Assembly (NCBI GenBank): GCA_963971535.1
Contig: OZ020601.1
Location: 16,090,140 to 16,154,139 of the forward strand
Length of the DNA: 64,000 nt
Source of the DNA: Notolepis coatsorum
Lineage: Eukaryota > Chordata > Actinopteri > Aulopiformes > Paralepididae
Direction: 5' to 3'
Below, in pieces: positions 49,639 to 62,041 of the stretch (positions within the stretch are counted from its first letter, which is position 1; each line of letters begins with the position of its first letter). The notes below the pieces were generated by a model. That model was not told the DNA's origin, searched no databases, and was given only the letters and a program-made list of their open reading frames with translations. Both the position numbers and the translations under genes were made by a program.

Positions 49639-49724
49639 TCAAGCACTTATCAGCCGAGGGAACAACTTGGCCAAAGCTGTTATCAGCGATGGCCAAGTTG
49701 TTCCCTCGGCTGATAAGTGCTTGA
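49639..49724. other. Perfect hairpin, 35-bp arms, 16-base loop
   Basis: The left arm begins 'tcaagcacttatcagccgag' and the right arm is its exact reverse complement ending at 49724. The loop is 49674-49689. Neighbouring bases pair imperfectly for a few more positions. No other copy is in the window. Confidence 0.95.
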
Positions 49725-50029
49725 TCAGCTTGTGACCTTTGCCGCTCAGAGGACAAGCTGCAGACATAGTATCAGCAAAATCCTTTCTGTTTACAGAGTG
49801 GTACAGTATCAGCCACATCCTGTCTGTTTACAGAGTGGGATTACACAGCCCCAATGTGAAATATGGGCAGAGGTAAAGGGATTAGAGGTTGATGATCTGT
49901 TGTGAAAACTGAAAAGTAACAAAATTATATCTGAACAGGTGTGCCAGCTAAATAACTTGGAGTGTGTGTGGGTGTTGAAAAAGCGATGAAGGAACTAAAG
50001 GTCATCTCTGGATCTCAAACAATTACGCA

Positions 50030-50301
50030 AATACTTGGGCAATGTAGGACAGAAGAGAATAGCTTGGCAATGCAAGACACAATAGAATAGCTTGGCAATG
50101 CAAGACACAATAGAATAGCTTGGCAATGCAGCAGGACACAAGAATAGCTTGGCAATGTAGGACACAAGAGAATAGCTTGGCAATGCAGGACACAAGAGAA
50201 TAGCTTGGCAATGTAGGACACAAGATAATAGCTTGGCAATGCAGGACACAAGATAATGTCTTGGCAATGCAGGACAAGAGAACAGCTTGGCAATGTAGGA
50301 T
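50030..50301. repeat. About 30-bp minisatellite, 9 copies
   Basis: The unit is 'gaatagcttggcaatgcagg' plus 'acacaaga'. Open frames on the minus strand (to 194 codons) come from the period of 30. Confidence 0.93.
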
Positions 50302-50642
50302 TGAATGTGAATTTGATAGATCACTGGCCAGTGGCCAGAGCAGGAATAGTGTTAGCTCGATAGCTAGCAGACCTTGGTTATGCCATAGCTCTCTCCTTCC
50401 TTCCCTCCCTCTCCTTACTAATTGATGCAATGTCTTATTGCAATAGATTGTCATTGTTTTAACTATTATCAACAATCTAATGTAGTGTACAGCAAGATGG
50501 TATAACATTGCAATACCAACTTTGTATAGAATTGTACAGGCTATGTTATGATTGGTAATAAAAAATGCCAGTGCCACTCTATACCCATTAACGGAGCACA
50601 CTGACAATCAGTGCTCTCCAAATCATTAATTATCCTCTGGCA

Positions 50643-51748
50643 TTAGCTAACATTTACATTTACATTTAGTCATTTAGCTGACGCTTTTATCCAAAGCGAC
50701 TTACAAGTTCTGTACGACAAGTCATCAGGAAGGGTACAACTCTATCAGTAATAATGTTCATCAAAGTGTTGCGTGCTACAGTGTAGATTAGTTACACAGT
50801 AACTAACAGTAAGGTTAGTTGGGGTTAGATTTATCTTTTATTTTTTTATTTCAGATAATGGTTGAAGAAGTGCGTCTTTAGTCGACGGCGAAAGATTGGA
50901 CGGGTTACAGCTGTCCTAACTGGGGTGGGTAGTTCATTCCACCATTGTGGGGCAAGGACTGAGAATAGGCGACTTCTCTTGATGACCCTCCCGGAGCTTT
51001 GATAGGAGTAGGCCTGAGGCGGCCAGAAGATGCAGAGTGTAGGGGTCTTGAGGGTGTGTAGTTAGGCCTAAAAAAAATAATGGTTTGTTTCCGGTTGCCG
51101 ACCGACCCTGCCGATTTAGGTGCTACCCAATATATTTTATGAGTTTAAAAAAAAATAATAATAATAAATTCAAAAAACAAAACAAAATTTTTTTTTTTTT
51201 TTTTTTTAGTAGAATAACGTTTCATAGAAATCTTAGTCAAACCTTTAGTATTATGGATATTAAACATGCTGGCAGAGTACATGCATCCATGTTGTTGTGA
51301 ACATTTTAATTAAATAAAGAAATTCCCTAGTCGCCGTGGGAACGAATACAATAAAAATTAAATAAATTCCCTACCTACCCATGGCCTTAACTGACAACCA
51401 ACCGGAAACAAACAATATTTTTTGTTATGCCCTAGAGACCATTGACCGGAGGTAGGCGGGAGCGGTTCCCTTTGCCGCACGGTATGCTAGGTCGAGGGCC
51501 TTGAAGCGGATTCGTGCAGCAATGGAGAGCCAGTGCAGGTCCCTAAGAAGTGGGGTGACATGGGCCGACTTCGGTAGGTTTGAGATCAGGCGGGCCGCTG
51601 CGTTCTGAATGAGTTGAAGAGGCTTGGTGGCAGTGGCCGGGAGGCCAGCAAGCAGTGCGTTGCAGTAGTCGAGGCGGGAGATGACTGTTGATTGGACTAG
51701 AATAGAATAGATGGAAATACTTTTATTATCCCGTGGGAAATTAGACAC
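50643..51748 (-). pseudogene. L2-like LINE 3' half, interrupted
   Basis: Element sense runs from 51748 downward. The RT C-terminal region contains VISRLDYCNALLAGLP, QNAAARLI, LLRDLHWLSIAARIRFKALD and GTAPAYL. After the MITE at 51065-51431 it continues with SVLAPQWWNELPTPVRTAVT, RRRLKTHFFNHYLK, a stop near 50850, then the 3' UTR and tail 'ctaaatgtaaatgtaaatgt'. Apart from the insertion it is rather well kept. Confidence 0.9.
51065..51431. mobile_element. TTA-flanked MITE 2 (Harbinger-like)
   Basis: Ends GGCCTAAAAAAAATAATGG and the reverse at 51431, TTA at 51062-51064 and CTA at 51432-51434 (one change). It interrupts the L2 ORF. Confidence 0.85.
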
Positions 51749-51785
51749 TGCAAATCGCTCAACATTTAAACATTTAGACAGGACA
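51697..51785 (-). repeat. LINE tail with (AATAG)n
   Basis: Reverse of 26815-26960. Confidence 0.7.
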
Positions 51786-51832
51786 GGTCACAAATTATGC
51801 GGATGCGGATGCGGAAGGAGTTGGGTGGCTCC

Positions 51833-52063
51833 TTTTGTCAGGAAGGGGCGGATCCTTCGGACGTTGCTCAGGAGGAATCTGCAGAGCTAGTCTCCAGTCG
51901 CGAGTCACGGTGCACGTGTGCGGTGCTTTGTCCACCAAAAAAGCGCCAAAAGATAGAAAAGAAACTAGCAGAGCCAGAGCTGTTCAACTCCCCTGGAGCC
52001 ACAGCCACTTTTTTTGGTACTAAAGATGGCGGCAATGACAAAGAATAAAAAAATATTTAATAA
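51833..52063. mobile_element. Partial hAT (46619 family)
   Basis: Contains 'ccaccaaaaaagcgccaaaa' and the conserved PPKKRQKIEKKLAEPELFN-coding segment. Both ends are lost; it is interrupted by the next element. Confidence 0.75.
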
Positions 52064-52705
52064 TAGGGCTGCCGCGGTATTGATTTTTTCCTTATCGCAC
52101 AAATTTGGGAAGCCATTCAAACCGCTGTGGTAACCGGAATAATCTTTTTTCTTTTTTTTTATGTAATGTAATTTAATAATTGGTTCCTAAATAAACGTTT
52201 CGAATGCATTTATTTCTGTAGTAGTCTATTCTTTATAGCCTCGAGTCTAGTCTAACGTTTAATGTCTATCTTTATTCCAGGACGACTTTGCAGCAGGAAT
52301 AATATTGGTTGAAAACAGCTGGCTGTTCTTGAAACTGCTGGTCGCGACTCGCGGTAGCTAACGTTAACCAAACGCTTGGTTCAATAACCAACTAGGAATT
52401 AATTGACTGTCCTATCTATCTGCATAACAGATAATAATAATAACGTCATGAATCGTTTGTTTAACCCAGTGGCCAGCGAATTAACACCAGCTAAAGCTAG
52501 TGATGGATCCGGTTATTACATGGGGCTTACTCAAGAGTTAAACTGCTCACTCAGCCCTATCATTACATTAGATGGCCAACAGTTTAATCCCTAACGTTAT
52601 TTGTAGCTGGCTATCTTTCAACACATACCATAACACGGCCCAGGAGTACATTTTAACGTGACGTGATGGCAATACCGCGATAATGCTGTAACCGCGGCAG
52701 CCCTA
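52064..52705. mobile_element. hAT element, duplication TTTAATAA
   Basis: Ends TAGGGCTGCCGCGGTAT and ACCGCGGCAGCCCTA between TTTAATAA at 52056-52063 and 52706-52713. Noncoding. Confidence 0.93.
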
Positions 52706-53004
52706 TTTAATAATAATAAAAATATTGATAATTATCATTTCATCATTTCTTTATTCGTACATGGAATTACCACAGTCCAACAGTACATATTAATATAATC
52801 CACCAATTTCCATGGCCGAAAGGAACAGGAAGAAGAAAAATTCGTATATATACCTGCCCCTACACACATACACCGATACTTATTGCATGAAACCAAACGG
52901 AATATACCTATTTTGCTAAAATAGAAACGACACAACTAAATTAAATCAACATAAATAAACTCATTTTTTTATCTATCAGTCAAACAACATATTTAGGTTC
53001 ATTC

Positions 53005-53480
53005 ATTTATACACTAGTGATGTTAAGATTCACCGATTTGCATCGGTGCACCGGCATAAAGTTTCACGATGCGAGTGCACCGGTGGAATAAGTGCGCATG
53101 GGCTAGAATTCAGGTTGAACTTGCGATGCATCTGTTGTTAGCGTCTTTGCATCGGTCAAAACCGATTCATTCATATAATTTCCTCTCATCCACATCCACT
53201 TCTGTCAGCAGTGCACTGCACACAGCAGATACTATCTTTGCTTCGCTACTACAGAAGGCGAGAGCCGCGTTACAGTTATCAACAAACCGTGGAAGTCGAG
53301 GAGGAGACATGAATTGAATTGATCAACTGGCTAACGTTAGCCAGTTAGCCGTTCAGCTAACGCTAAACCAGGGGTAGGCAACCCTAGGCACGTGTGCCTG
53401 CATAGGCACGCAGGGGCATTTTCATAGGCACTAAAGCATTAAAAAAATAAAAAAATAAAAAAAAATATTATATATATATT
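53005..53480. mobile_element. Two partial hAT-like ends
   Basis: 'tgatgttaagattcaccgat' with 'gcatcggtgcaccggc' palindromic text at 53018-53090, and CAGGGGTAGGCAACCCTAGG at 53371. Neither has a convincing partner. Sequence 53481-55028 shows no feature. Confidence 0.5.
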
Positions 53481-55028
53481 TTTTTTTTTTTTTTTTTTTG
53501 CTTTGAAATATTATAGTGAAATATTTTGCACTGTTGTCGCATTTATCTTGTTGAAATCCTCCCACAGGTTCTTTTTACTACCACATATTTAATTGAGACC
53601 CTTTATTTGTTTATTATTTCAATTTAGCTGGAAATACATTGCTACATCATTCAGTAACATTTGCAGAGCCTTATAACAAAAACATTATTACGGTCACCAT
53701 TGTGACCAGTGGGATTAATCAACACATTTTATTATTTATTTTTCTACTTCATTGAACATTGCACATGTTAACACTTTGATTGCCTAAGGCTAAATTCATG
53801 ATATACCATAGGTTGCCAGCTCTATTTGTCTATGTAGAAGTTCCCCTTCTTTGCAGGGCTATAACTTTTTAAATTCTATTGCTAAATTGCCATTATTAGG
53901 GCCCATTCAATGTCCTATATGTATTGTTCAGGGTGTATGAACGTTAAACTTTTTCATTCACATATTCATACTAAAATATGATCTAAAGTATAAGTATGTT
54001 TTCATCTCTTTCTGCAGATTTCTCCAGAACGTGATTTATAGCCCCAAAAGCATTATATTGATGATCAAATACAGTTTGATAGCAACCTATGCGATATAAA
54101 AAAATCCAACTGGACGGACTTCTGGAAGTTACTACACGTAATCTGATGTTGACCGGATGGCAGAGGGGGCGTTTATAATTCCGTGGGCAGCGTTATACCA
54201 TTCATCTAATGTGGGTCAAATGTTCATCATAGCAGTTAGTATCGTACACATTGAAAAATAACGCTGAATCTTACCGTATCTTCCTCGCGCCGTTGGGCGA
54301 TGAGCGTGGAACAGACATTTTCCTATTATGGGATATAGAAATATCCGGTCCATTTCCAGGTTGTATAATAATATATACGTCCAAATCATGTTGTTTTTTC
54401 GAGTTATTTGCAGCGATCGATGTTCACTGTGTGAAGACTGAGTCTCTCTAACACTAGCGAGTGCCCGGACCCCATATGGAGTGAGTCCTACCGGGTTAAA
54501 GGTAATATCCGTTTTTTCGATCTGCCGATCGGCCACCAGATGGCGGTCTTGAACCGCTAGAGGATTGAGAGGAGATCACACTTGTGTTTCAGGGCCCCGG
54601 AAAGGAAATATGATTCCGATCACAGATTTTTGAAATATTGATATCAAAGACGAGTTACGGCGTCTTCGGCAACTTGAGCATGGCGGGGAAGGACGCCTAA
54701 AAGCGTCTTCCGGCAGTTAAAGTGTTAAAAGCCATTTATTTTTACTCAAAATGTGAGTATTACCAAGTCAACTTGTGTTCTTAAAACAATGACAATAAAC
54801 ATAGTTTTATTAGGTTGAAATAATGTGGTTGTGTACTTATTTTTCTGTTAACTTATTATGGATTGAAAACTGAAAACCTTAATGCACAGTAAGGCATAAA
54901 AAAAAATATGCTCGATAACAATATACTCGTTATCACCATACATAACGCTTATATTGAAACACGTTGAGATTAGGGCCGTTCTTTCAACCTAAAAGTGCAC
55001 TTTCTTCAACCTCGAAGTAAACAAATCA

Positions 55029-55975
55029 CAGAACGATAGCCAGTTAGTAGGTATCAACGTGAGCTCCCGGGACGGTAGTAGGGGTGGGAATCACCAGTTT
55101 CATCATGATACGATACGATATCGATTCTTTGGACAACGATACGATATTTGCCGATATCACAAAGTCTCTCACGATACAATACGATACGATTAGATTCAGG
55201 TGCCTGCGATCGATATGAGATGATATCATATGCCCATTTAACACAATCAGTTATGAGACTCGCCACAGGATTTTCAAAATAAGAGTATCGATATGAATCG
55301 ATCTTATTACATCGCATCGATCCGATTCGATCGTTGATAATTACATCGATGTATCGATCTGGATCGATGTATCGTCCCACCCCTAGACGGTAGCTAGTTA
55401 GTTAGCACCATCCAGGTATCAACGTGAGCTCCCGGGACGGTAGCTAGTTAGTTAGCACCATCCAGGTATCAACGTGAGCTCCCGGGACGGTAGCTAGTTA
55501 GTTAGCACCATCCAGGTATCAACGTGAGCTCCCGGGACGGTAGCTTGTTGGTTAGCACCATCCAGGTATCAACGTGAGCTCCCGGGACGGTAGCTAGTTA
55601 GTTAGCACCATCCAGGTATCAACGTGAGCTCCTGGGACGGTAGCTAGTTAGTTAGCACCATCCAGGTATCAACGTGAGCTCCCGGGACGGTAGCTAGTTA
55701 GTTAGCACCATCCAGGTATCAACGTGAGCTCCCGGGACGGTAGCTAGTTAGTTAGCACCATCCAGGTATCAACGTGAGCTCCCGGGACGGTAGCTAGTTG
55801 GTTAGCACCATCCAGGTATCAACGTGAGCTCCCGGGACGGTAGCTAGTTAGTTAGCACCATCCAGGTATCAACGTGAGCTCCCGGGACGGTAGCTAGTTA
55901 GTTAGCACCATCCAGGTATCAACGTGAGCTCCCGGGACGGTAGCCAGTTACCCCGCACCATCCAGGTACTACTAT
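55029..55975. repeat. 50-bp minisatellite, about 12 copies, split by a hAT
   Basis: The unit is 'gacggtagctagttagttag' then 'caccatccaggtatcaacgt' and 'gagctcccgg'. A variant form continues to about 56130. A hAT is inserted at the start. Confidence 0.95.
55079..55385. mobile_element. hAT MITE, duplication GACGGTAG
   Basis: Ends TAGGGGTGGGAATC and GTCCCACCCCTA. The duplication at 55071-55078 and 55386-55393 is part of the minisatellite unit. Confidence 0.95.
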
Positions 55976-56207
55976 AACGTTAGCTCCCAGTCCCAGAACG
56001 GTAGCCAGTTACCCTGCACCATCCAGGTACTACTATAACGTTAGCTCCCAGTCCCAGAACGGTAGCCAGTTACCCCGCACCATCCAGGTACTACTATAAC
56101 GTTAGCTCCCAGTCGCAGAACGATATCCACGTAACCCTCTGCTGGCGCGTGCTGTGCAGTGCACTACAATCAACTCAGTGTCAGTGTAATAGCAGTCTGT
56201 GACGTCA

Positions 56208-56272
56208 CGGTATTGAGAATCATACCGGCGGGATCTCGAAATACCCTGGTATACCGTCATACCGCCCAAGCC
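56208..56272. mobile_element. hAT-like right end
   Basis: 'ggtataccgtcataccgccc' and AAGCCTA. Similar in type to 43733. Confidence 0.55.
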
Positions 56273-56560
56273 TATTGGCTACCTCTCTCTCTCTCTCTCT
56301 CTCTCCCCCCCGCACGTTCCGAGACTCGCGTGGCATTATGACTTGTCATAAGTGAATTGTATATAGAAACAACTCACCAAAATTGACTTGCACAACTGAT
56401 TTTTTTTTTATCTACGAAAAGGGGGGACACACCCCCCCCCCCGCGACCATACAACTATACGTAGCACCCCTCTGCCACTGACAACAAAGTTACGCCAGTG
56501 GCGTACGGATACGTGTCGTGTACCTTTACACCCCTACCACCCACTGGCATCAGTAGCCTC

Positions 56561-57052
56561 TAGGGCTGTCCCGACTAAGGAATTGGATGGTCGACTAGGA
56601 TTGGCCAAAATGTGCTGTTAGTCGACTATTGGTCGACCAAAAAAAATAAAAAAATAAAAGTATATTTATTTATTTATTTTTTATTTTTTCATTCCATTTG
56701 GGCTGTGGGGGGTGCTTAATGTCTGAAGGAGTCGACTGAAGGCTTCTTGTCTTCTTGTCTTCTTGAAAAAGCATGCAATTGGTCCACTGATGGATACATC
56801 TTGATATTTGTCTAGTCTAGTGTGTTCATTAGATGGGTGAAATCCTCTTTCAGTGCCTCTGTGCCTGTTTTCGTAGGCAGTTCGCCTCTGGTATGCGTGC
56901 CATTAGCGTTAGCCACGCTTCTAGGCCTCTTTTATTTTGGAAATAATGATAATTTTTTTTTTATAAATTATATTCGACTAAGAGGTTGGCCAGTCGACTA
57001 CGGCTCCTTTCGACCGATTAGTCGACTAATCGATGAATAGGGGTCAGCCCTA
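56561..57052. mobile_element. hAT element, duplication GTAGCCTC
   Basis: Starts TAGGGCTGTCCCGACTAAGG and ends GGGGTCAGCCCTA, with 'gtcgacta' palindromes near both ends and GTAGCCTC at 56553-56560 and 57053-57060. Confidence 0.95.
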
Positions 57053-57126
57053 GTAGCCTCCCTCTGTTTATCCCTGTGTCTGCTAGTGCCGGGTGCTCAG
57101 TGTCCACAGCAGAGTTACAAGTGGTA

Positions 57127-57260
57127 ACCCAGGGCTGTACGCTAAGCTTTTTCACTAGGGGCACACTTGCCCCTAAATGAGAAATTTAGGGGCAAAAAAT
57201 ATTTTTTAGGGGCAAATTTTTTAATAACAATTTTACCATTATTAAAAAAAATATGTTCCT
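57127..57260. mobile_element. Partial hAT left end (B-like)
   Basis: CAGGGCTGTACGCTAAGC resembles the left end of element B, followed by 'aggggcaaa' repeats. No right end. 57261-57990 shows only a short (TG)n at 57381-57398. Confidence 0.55.
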
Positions 57261-57989
57261 CCTGCCTCATTACTGTGGTCCTTTTATTTAACATTTAAGT
57301 GCGTTTGTTTTCAGGTTTGTATCTTTTATAATGAACCAACTGAGAGTGTGTAAATGACTAATAGAACAAAAACAACAAACTGTGTGTGTGTGTGCGCGCG
57401 CTTGTGTAGTGCTCCTTGAATGAGATCATCACAACACACACACACCATTAATCAGGAGGAGAAGAAACTCTGCATACATTTGTTTCACAATGAAAAGTGC
57501 TTTAGAAATCAAATGAATTATTATTATTGTAAATAACCTCATGAAAGGTTTATTATTTGTATGGGTAATTACCTGCTTCATATTTGTGATGTTACTGGTT
57601 TCAGTGTGTGCCTAAAGTGATCAATGTGTTGGGCCGTTTATAGAGATCTATGCCAATTAATGTTTATGTATATCCGGGACTTTTTTTTATATAAGAATTG
57701 AGAGGTATTTGTATATATGACCTTTATTTTGAAAACTGTTGCAACGCAACCTTATTTACATTTGCGCTTTTGACAGTGAAATGTTCAGTCCAACTTAGCT
57801 CGAAGGAAAGACTAATAAAAAAGGTTTAATTGACTCGTATGAGGCTCTTACGGTAGGACTTTGATTGTTTATAGAAGTGGAATGTAATACTATGCAAAAC
57901 GAGAAATAAACAGTGATTTTACCAGCAGTCATTTCATTTCATATACGGGGAACCGACAATTATTAGTATTATATTATTTGCATATCGTC

Positions 57990-58060
57990 TCATTATTAGA
58001 TAGATAGGTTGATACTTTATTGATCCGCGGTGTCAATTTAAGTAGACAGTATTTCACGTC
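57990..58060 (-). repeat. LINE tail remnant
   Basis: 'gatagataggttgatacttt' and 'attgatccgcgg' match the common 'tactttattgatccc' fish LINE end. Nothing else to 58700. Confidence 0.5.
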
Positions 58061-58704
58061 CTAATAGTGGGGTACTCACGTAATGCATGGCTGATCCTGA
58101 ACGTTAGAAGTTTCCGTGTCCCCGTCAATCAATCATCACATCATCACGTCAATCATCATCATCTTATCATCTCTCCACATCGGACGTGGTTGTCATAAGA
58201 TGGACTGATATCCACTCCGTCTTTTTTGCGTCTTAAATGTATTGAAATGAGGTGCTTCTTTGGCGATGCAATAGCTCATATTGAAAGGAAGAGAGCCCAC
58301 ATTCAGTTTCGTTTCGCTAGGAATTATGGGATTTGGTGTTGGATGTATAGACTACGCAGACAGGGACATGGTCTTTAATCGCACGATAGACTACAAGTTC
58401 CAAGTATATAGCGTGACCCAGATTCACTCCGCGCAAATCTTTTTTTTCACTCAGGTGATCGCAGTAAGTTCATTCATTGCCGACAGATTCTTTCATAGCA
58501 CCACGACATTGTGTCGCACTGACAGCTCGCGTGAGTGGCGTCATCACACGCCTTGGATAATTTAGGAGTGTAATGCGAATGCAAGGCTTGAAAGCACTAC
58601 TCGCAAGCCCGCCCCCAGATAATATTTACCAATCGCAACGGCCAATTAAAGGGGCAATTCGCGATCATATCATCGCAGTGTACAGGCCTGTAACCTAACA
58701 TGTT

Positions 58705-59275
58705 GTGATCAGTGCTTTCAGCTGCTACGCCCCAAAACTGTGGAACACTTTCCTGCAGGTCATTAGGACAGCAGACTCGGTTGGCACTTTAAATAAACTG
58801 CTCAAAACATACCTTTTTAAACTATAGCTTTTAAATGAATTATTATCTTTATTTTATTTTATTTTATTTTTCTTTATTTCTATTTTTACATAAATATTTT
58901 ATTATTTTTATCCTTTTATGTAGTTTATCATTTTATTTGTTATTTATTAATGTCTTATTTTACTGTTATACATTTCTTTCTTATTGTTTACTATCTAATT
59001 TAGCTATTTTATTATTTTAACTATTTTATTTTTCTGTCATTATTATTTTATTTGTAATTTATTTATTGTCTTATGTTAGTGTCTTACTGTTCGTCTTATT
59101 GAGCTATTTTTACTATCTTATCTAGTTGTTTTATTACCGTTTTTATCATTTTAATGTCTTTATTATTTAATTTAATTATTATAATTTTTTCTTTATCCTT
59201 TTGTTTCGTTTTTTGTGTAAATCACTTTGAGCTGCAATCTGTTTGAATGGTGCTATATAAATAAAGTTATTATTA
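58705..59275 (+). pseudogene. L2-like LINE 3' fragment
   Basis: One frame reads SAFSCYAPKLWNTFLQVIRT, then SVGTLNKLLKTYLFKL and a stop, the standard L2-type ORF end. A long AT-rich UTR follows and then 'ctatataaataaagttatta'. Confidence 0.8.
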
Positions 59276-59452
59276 TTTTACATTTATTTTAATTTAAATT
59301 AAATGTATTTTATTTTAAGACTTCTAAAGTGTCATGTTTTTAGACATATTTCTATATTATTCAAATGGGAGCTAAATATAATATAAACTTTATTATTATA
59401 TTACATTATATTATAATATATAATATTACATTACATTATATTCAATTGAAGT

Positions 59453-59608
59453 CAAACATGTTCCGTTGTGATGTCACAGTATGATGTCATAATCAAACAT
59501 TCTAGAACATTTGTGTATCTATTCAACATGTTCCATTGTGATGTCACAGTATGATGTCACAGTATGATGTCATAATCAAACATTCTAGAACATTTGTGTA
59601 TCTATTCA
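59453..59608. repeat. About 75-bp tandem duplication
   Basis: 'caacatgttccattgtgatg' to 'catttgtgtatctattcaa' twice, the second with an extra 'cagtatgatgt' repeat. Confidence 0.93.
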
Positions 59609-59702
59609 ACAATTCTCTCAGAAGATCTCAGATCTCAGTAGACAAGTGAAGATATCACTTGTTGTTTCCGGCTACTTGTCTGTAAGCTTGAATATATACT
59701 GT

Positions 59703-59851
59703 TAGGGATGCTCGATATTGGCTTTTTTACCGATACCGATATACCGATATTGTCCAACTCTTAATTTCCGATACAGATATTTTCCCATATCACATTTTAA
59801 TGCCAATATCGGCCGATAATATCAGTAGGCCGATAATATCGGACATCCCTA
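59703..59851. mobile_element. 149-bp hAT MITE, duplication TATACTGT
   Basis: Ends TAGGGATGCTCGATATTGGC and AATATCGGACATCCCTA, duplication at 59695-59702 and 59852-59859. Confidence 0.94.
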
Positions 59852-59933
59852 TATACTGTAGATACAATTTAAAAATCACCACATGGAAAAGGAAACAAGC
59901 GCCAAGTGTAGCAGGTAAGGTCATAGCTGTCAA

Positions 59934-60225
59934 TAGGGCTGTACCGAATGTCATTTAACATTCGAAGCTTCGATTGAAGAATTCGAACGAAGCTTCGAAT
60001 GTCTACAAAAAAATATTTACTTCACAAAAACAAAACGCAATCAATTTGAATAAAGTGATTCATCTGATTAAATTAGTTTTTTTTAACCCCCATTGGTTTA
60101 AACAGATTGAATAGACAAAAGATTTTTTTTTTTTTTTTTTATTAAAAATAAAAAATTTGAATGTTGATTTAGAATTCGAATGTCAACATTATGATCGAAG
60201 CTTCGAAGCATTCGGTACAGCCCTA
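59934..60225. mobile_element. hAT-like MITE, no duplication
   Basis: Ends TAGGGCTGTACCGAATG and CATTCGGTACAGCCCTA are exact complements, with 'cgaagcttcgaa' palindromes. Flanks ctgtcaa / ctagacgg do not match. 60226-60894 has no gene. Confidence 0.85.
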
Positions 60226-60902
60226 CTAGACGGACAACACGTCGTTTGAGTAGATTTCACATGTTCGAGTAAATCCTTGACAATCAATCAATTGATCTTT
60301 GATTAATTATTGACATCCCTAGTTGGTGCCGTTGATGAGTTAACTCTCTTTCACACCTTTCTGAGCAGCATGCACTCTTGCAGGCTAAAGGTTACAGCCT
60401 CTTCACTGTGTAAGCTGGCTAATGTTAGACCTAGGTCACATGGGGTTTGATCTTTGCATCTTTGCTCTTATCTCCCTCTCCTCTCTCAGCAGCTTTGTAA
60501 GTGCTTTCCCAAACCTGTAAACTAAATGTGAAGCTGAAGTCGGGTAGAGTTTTATCTATAATTCTATCACTCCTGTAGGTCTTCATAACGTCATAAAAGT
60601 ACACATTTTGATATTCCTCTAGAGGTTAGAGATAACTTCAAAGTGTTGTCCAAACTCCTAGGCCTATTCCACTTGCCCAAATACGTTTTGAATTTCAAAT
60701 TTCTTTTGCTCATGTGACTCGGATCAGAACAGTGCAGTGTGAACAGCACAAATTGCATGTAATCGGATCTTTTCAATTCTGATATGGGCCACTTTCATAT
60801 GTGGTCCTAAATCGTATACAGGTCTGATTTTTCTTACAATGCGACCTCAGTCTGAACAGTCATATTCGAATTCATGCAACTTTTACATCCTCTAGTCTAG
60901 AT

Positions 60903-61530
60903 TAGGGCTGGGCGATATAACGATAACGATAAATATCGCGATATATTTTAATAGTCGATATCGAATATCGAAGAAAAGATTTTTATTTTTTTTTGACCTG
61001 CAACAGGGCAGTTTTAAAACCAGAGACAGTGGACAGACTTGTCTTTCTTGCCTGCAACTTAAAGTAATGGCTTTGCTTGTCCAAATGACAATACTGACCA
61101 AATTGAGATTTATTTCTCTCTTGTCCATTTATTTTGTTTGCTTTCTAATTTAAATTTGAAACCGTCTGTACACAGTAGGCTATGTGTGCTAGCAGAGCTA
61201 GACTCCAGTCACGAGTCACGGTGTACATGTGCGGTGGTTTGTCCACCAAAAAAGCGCCAAAAGATCGAAAATAAACTAGCAGAGCCAGAACTGTTCAACT
61301 CCCCTGGAGCCACAGCCAGCAGAGAAGCCGGTTTACTTTAGCTTTTAAACCAGCTGCAGCCTGAGAACTGGAGTGTGAGGGGATGTAACACTAAAGATGG
61401 CGGCAACGACAAAGAATTGCTGCAAAATAAACATACATCTGTTTAATTTTTTTTTTATATACTTATAACAATTTCGATAATTATCGATATCGAGAAATAT
61501 GATGATTTTTTGCCATATCGCCCAGCCCTA
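60903..61530. mobile_element. hAT element, duplication GTCTAGAT
   Basis: Same family as 46619-47340 in opposite orientation, with GTCTAGAT at 60895-60902 and 61531-61538. Confidence 0.95.
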
Positions 61531-61538
61531 GTCTAGAT

Positions 61539-62041
61539 TGACATTCGTCATAATTTTGCATTACTCCCGACAAACATGGAAGACAGCTGTGATGGAGGTG
61601 GTCAGTAGAGGGCCAGTGAGCTGTTTACCTTATAAGTATTTGGGGTGATATTTCTGTACAAGCAAAACCTGACGGGACGTATCATAACCAGTCTGTTTGA
61701 AAGCATGTTGAACAGCCAAACAAAAAAATCTGATCTGAGCAATAAATTATAATTGAGTACTAAGGCGTGCAGTGTGAACAGTGTTTTGCAAGTTAAACAC
61801 TTGAGCCAGAACACACAGACCCACAGTGAAAGGCTACCAGGACAATGATGTAGCCTCATCTTCCTTTCCCTCTGCCTCAACAGTCCCCTCTTGGCCTCAA
61901 TGGGTTGCCTTGTTTTGGAGACTGCTGTTTACAGCACACAGGAACCCTTTCTCTGTCATCGCCACTCTCTCAGCATCTGAGTCACTGCCTCCCAGTCAGG
62001 GTTCCTGTATAGCGCTGCTGGAAATGTAACAGCAGCACATG
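61539..62041. other. No gene seen
   Basis: Phrases such as 'gcagtgtgaacagtg' occur on both sides of the hAT (60733 and 61769) and may belong to one older interrupted repeat. Confidence 0.4.

Noticed and set aside
49639..49724. A known miRNA precursor
   Set aside because: I do not recognise the arm sequence, and perfect pairing over 35 bp is atypical for a miRNA.
43733..56272. One 12.5-kb hAT element with 'ggtata' palindromic ends
   Set aside because: The two ends are only loosely alike and the 8-bp flanks (gtctgcac and ttggctac) do not match.
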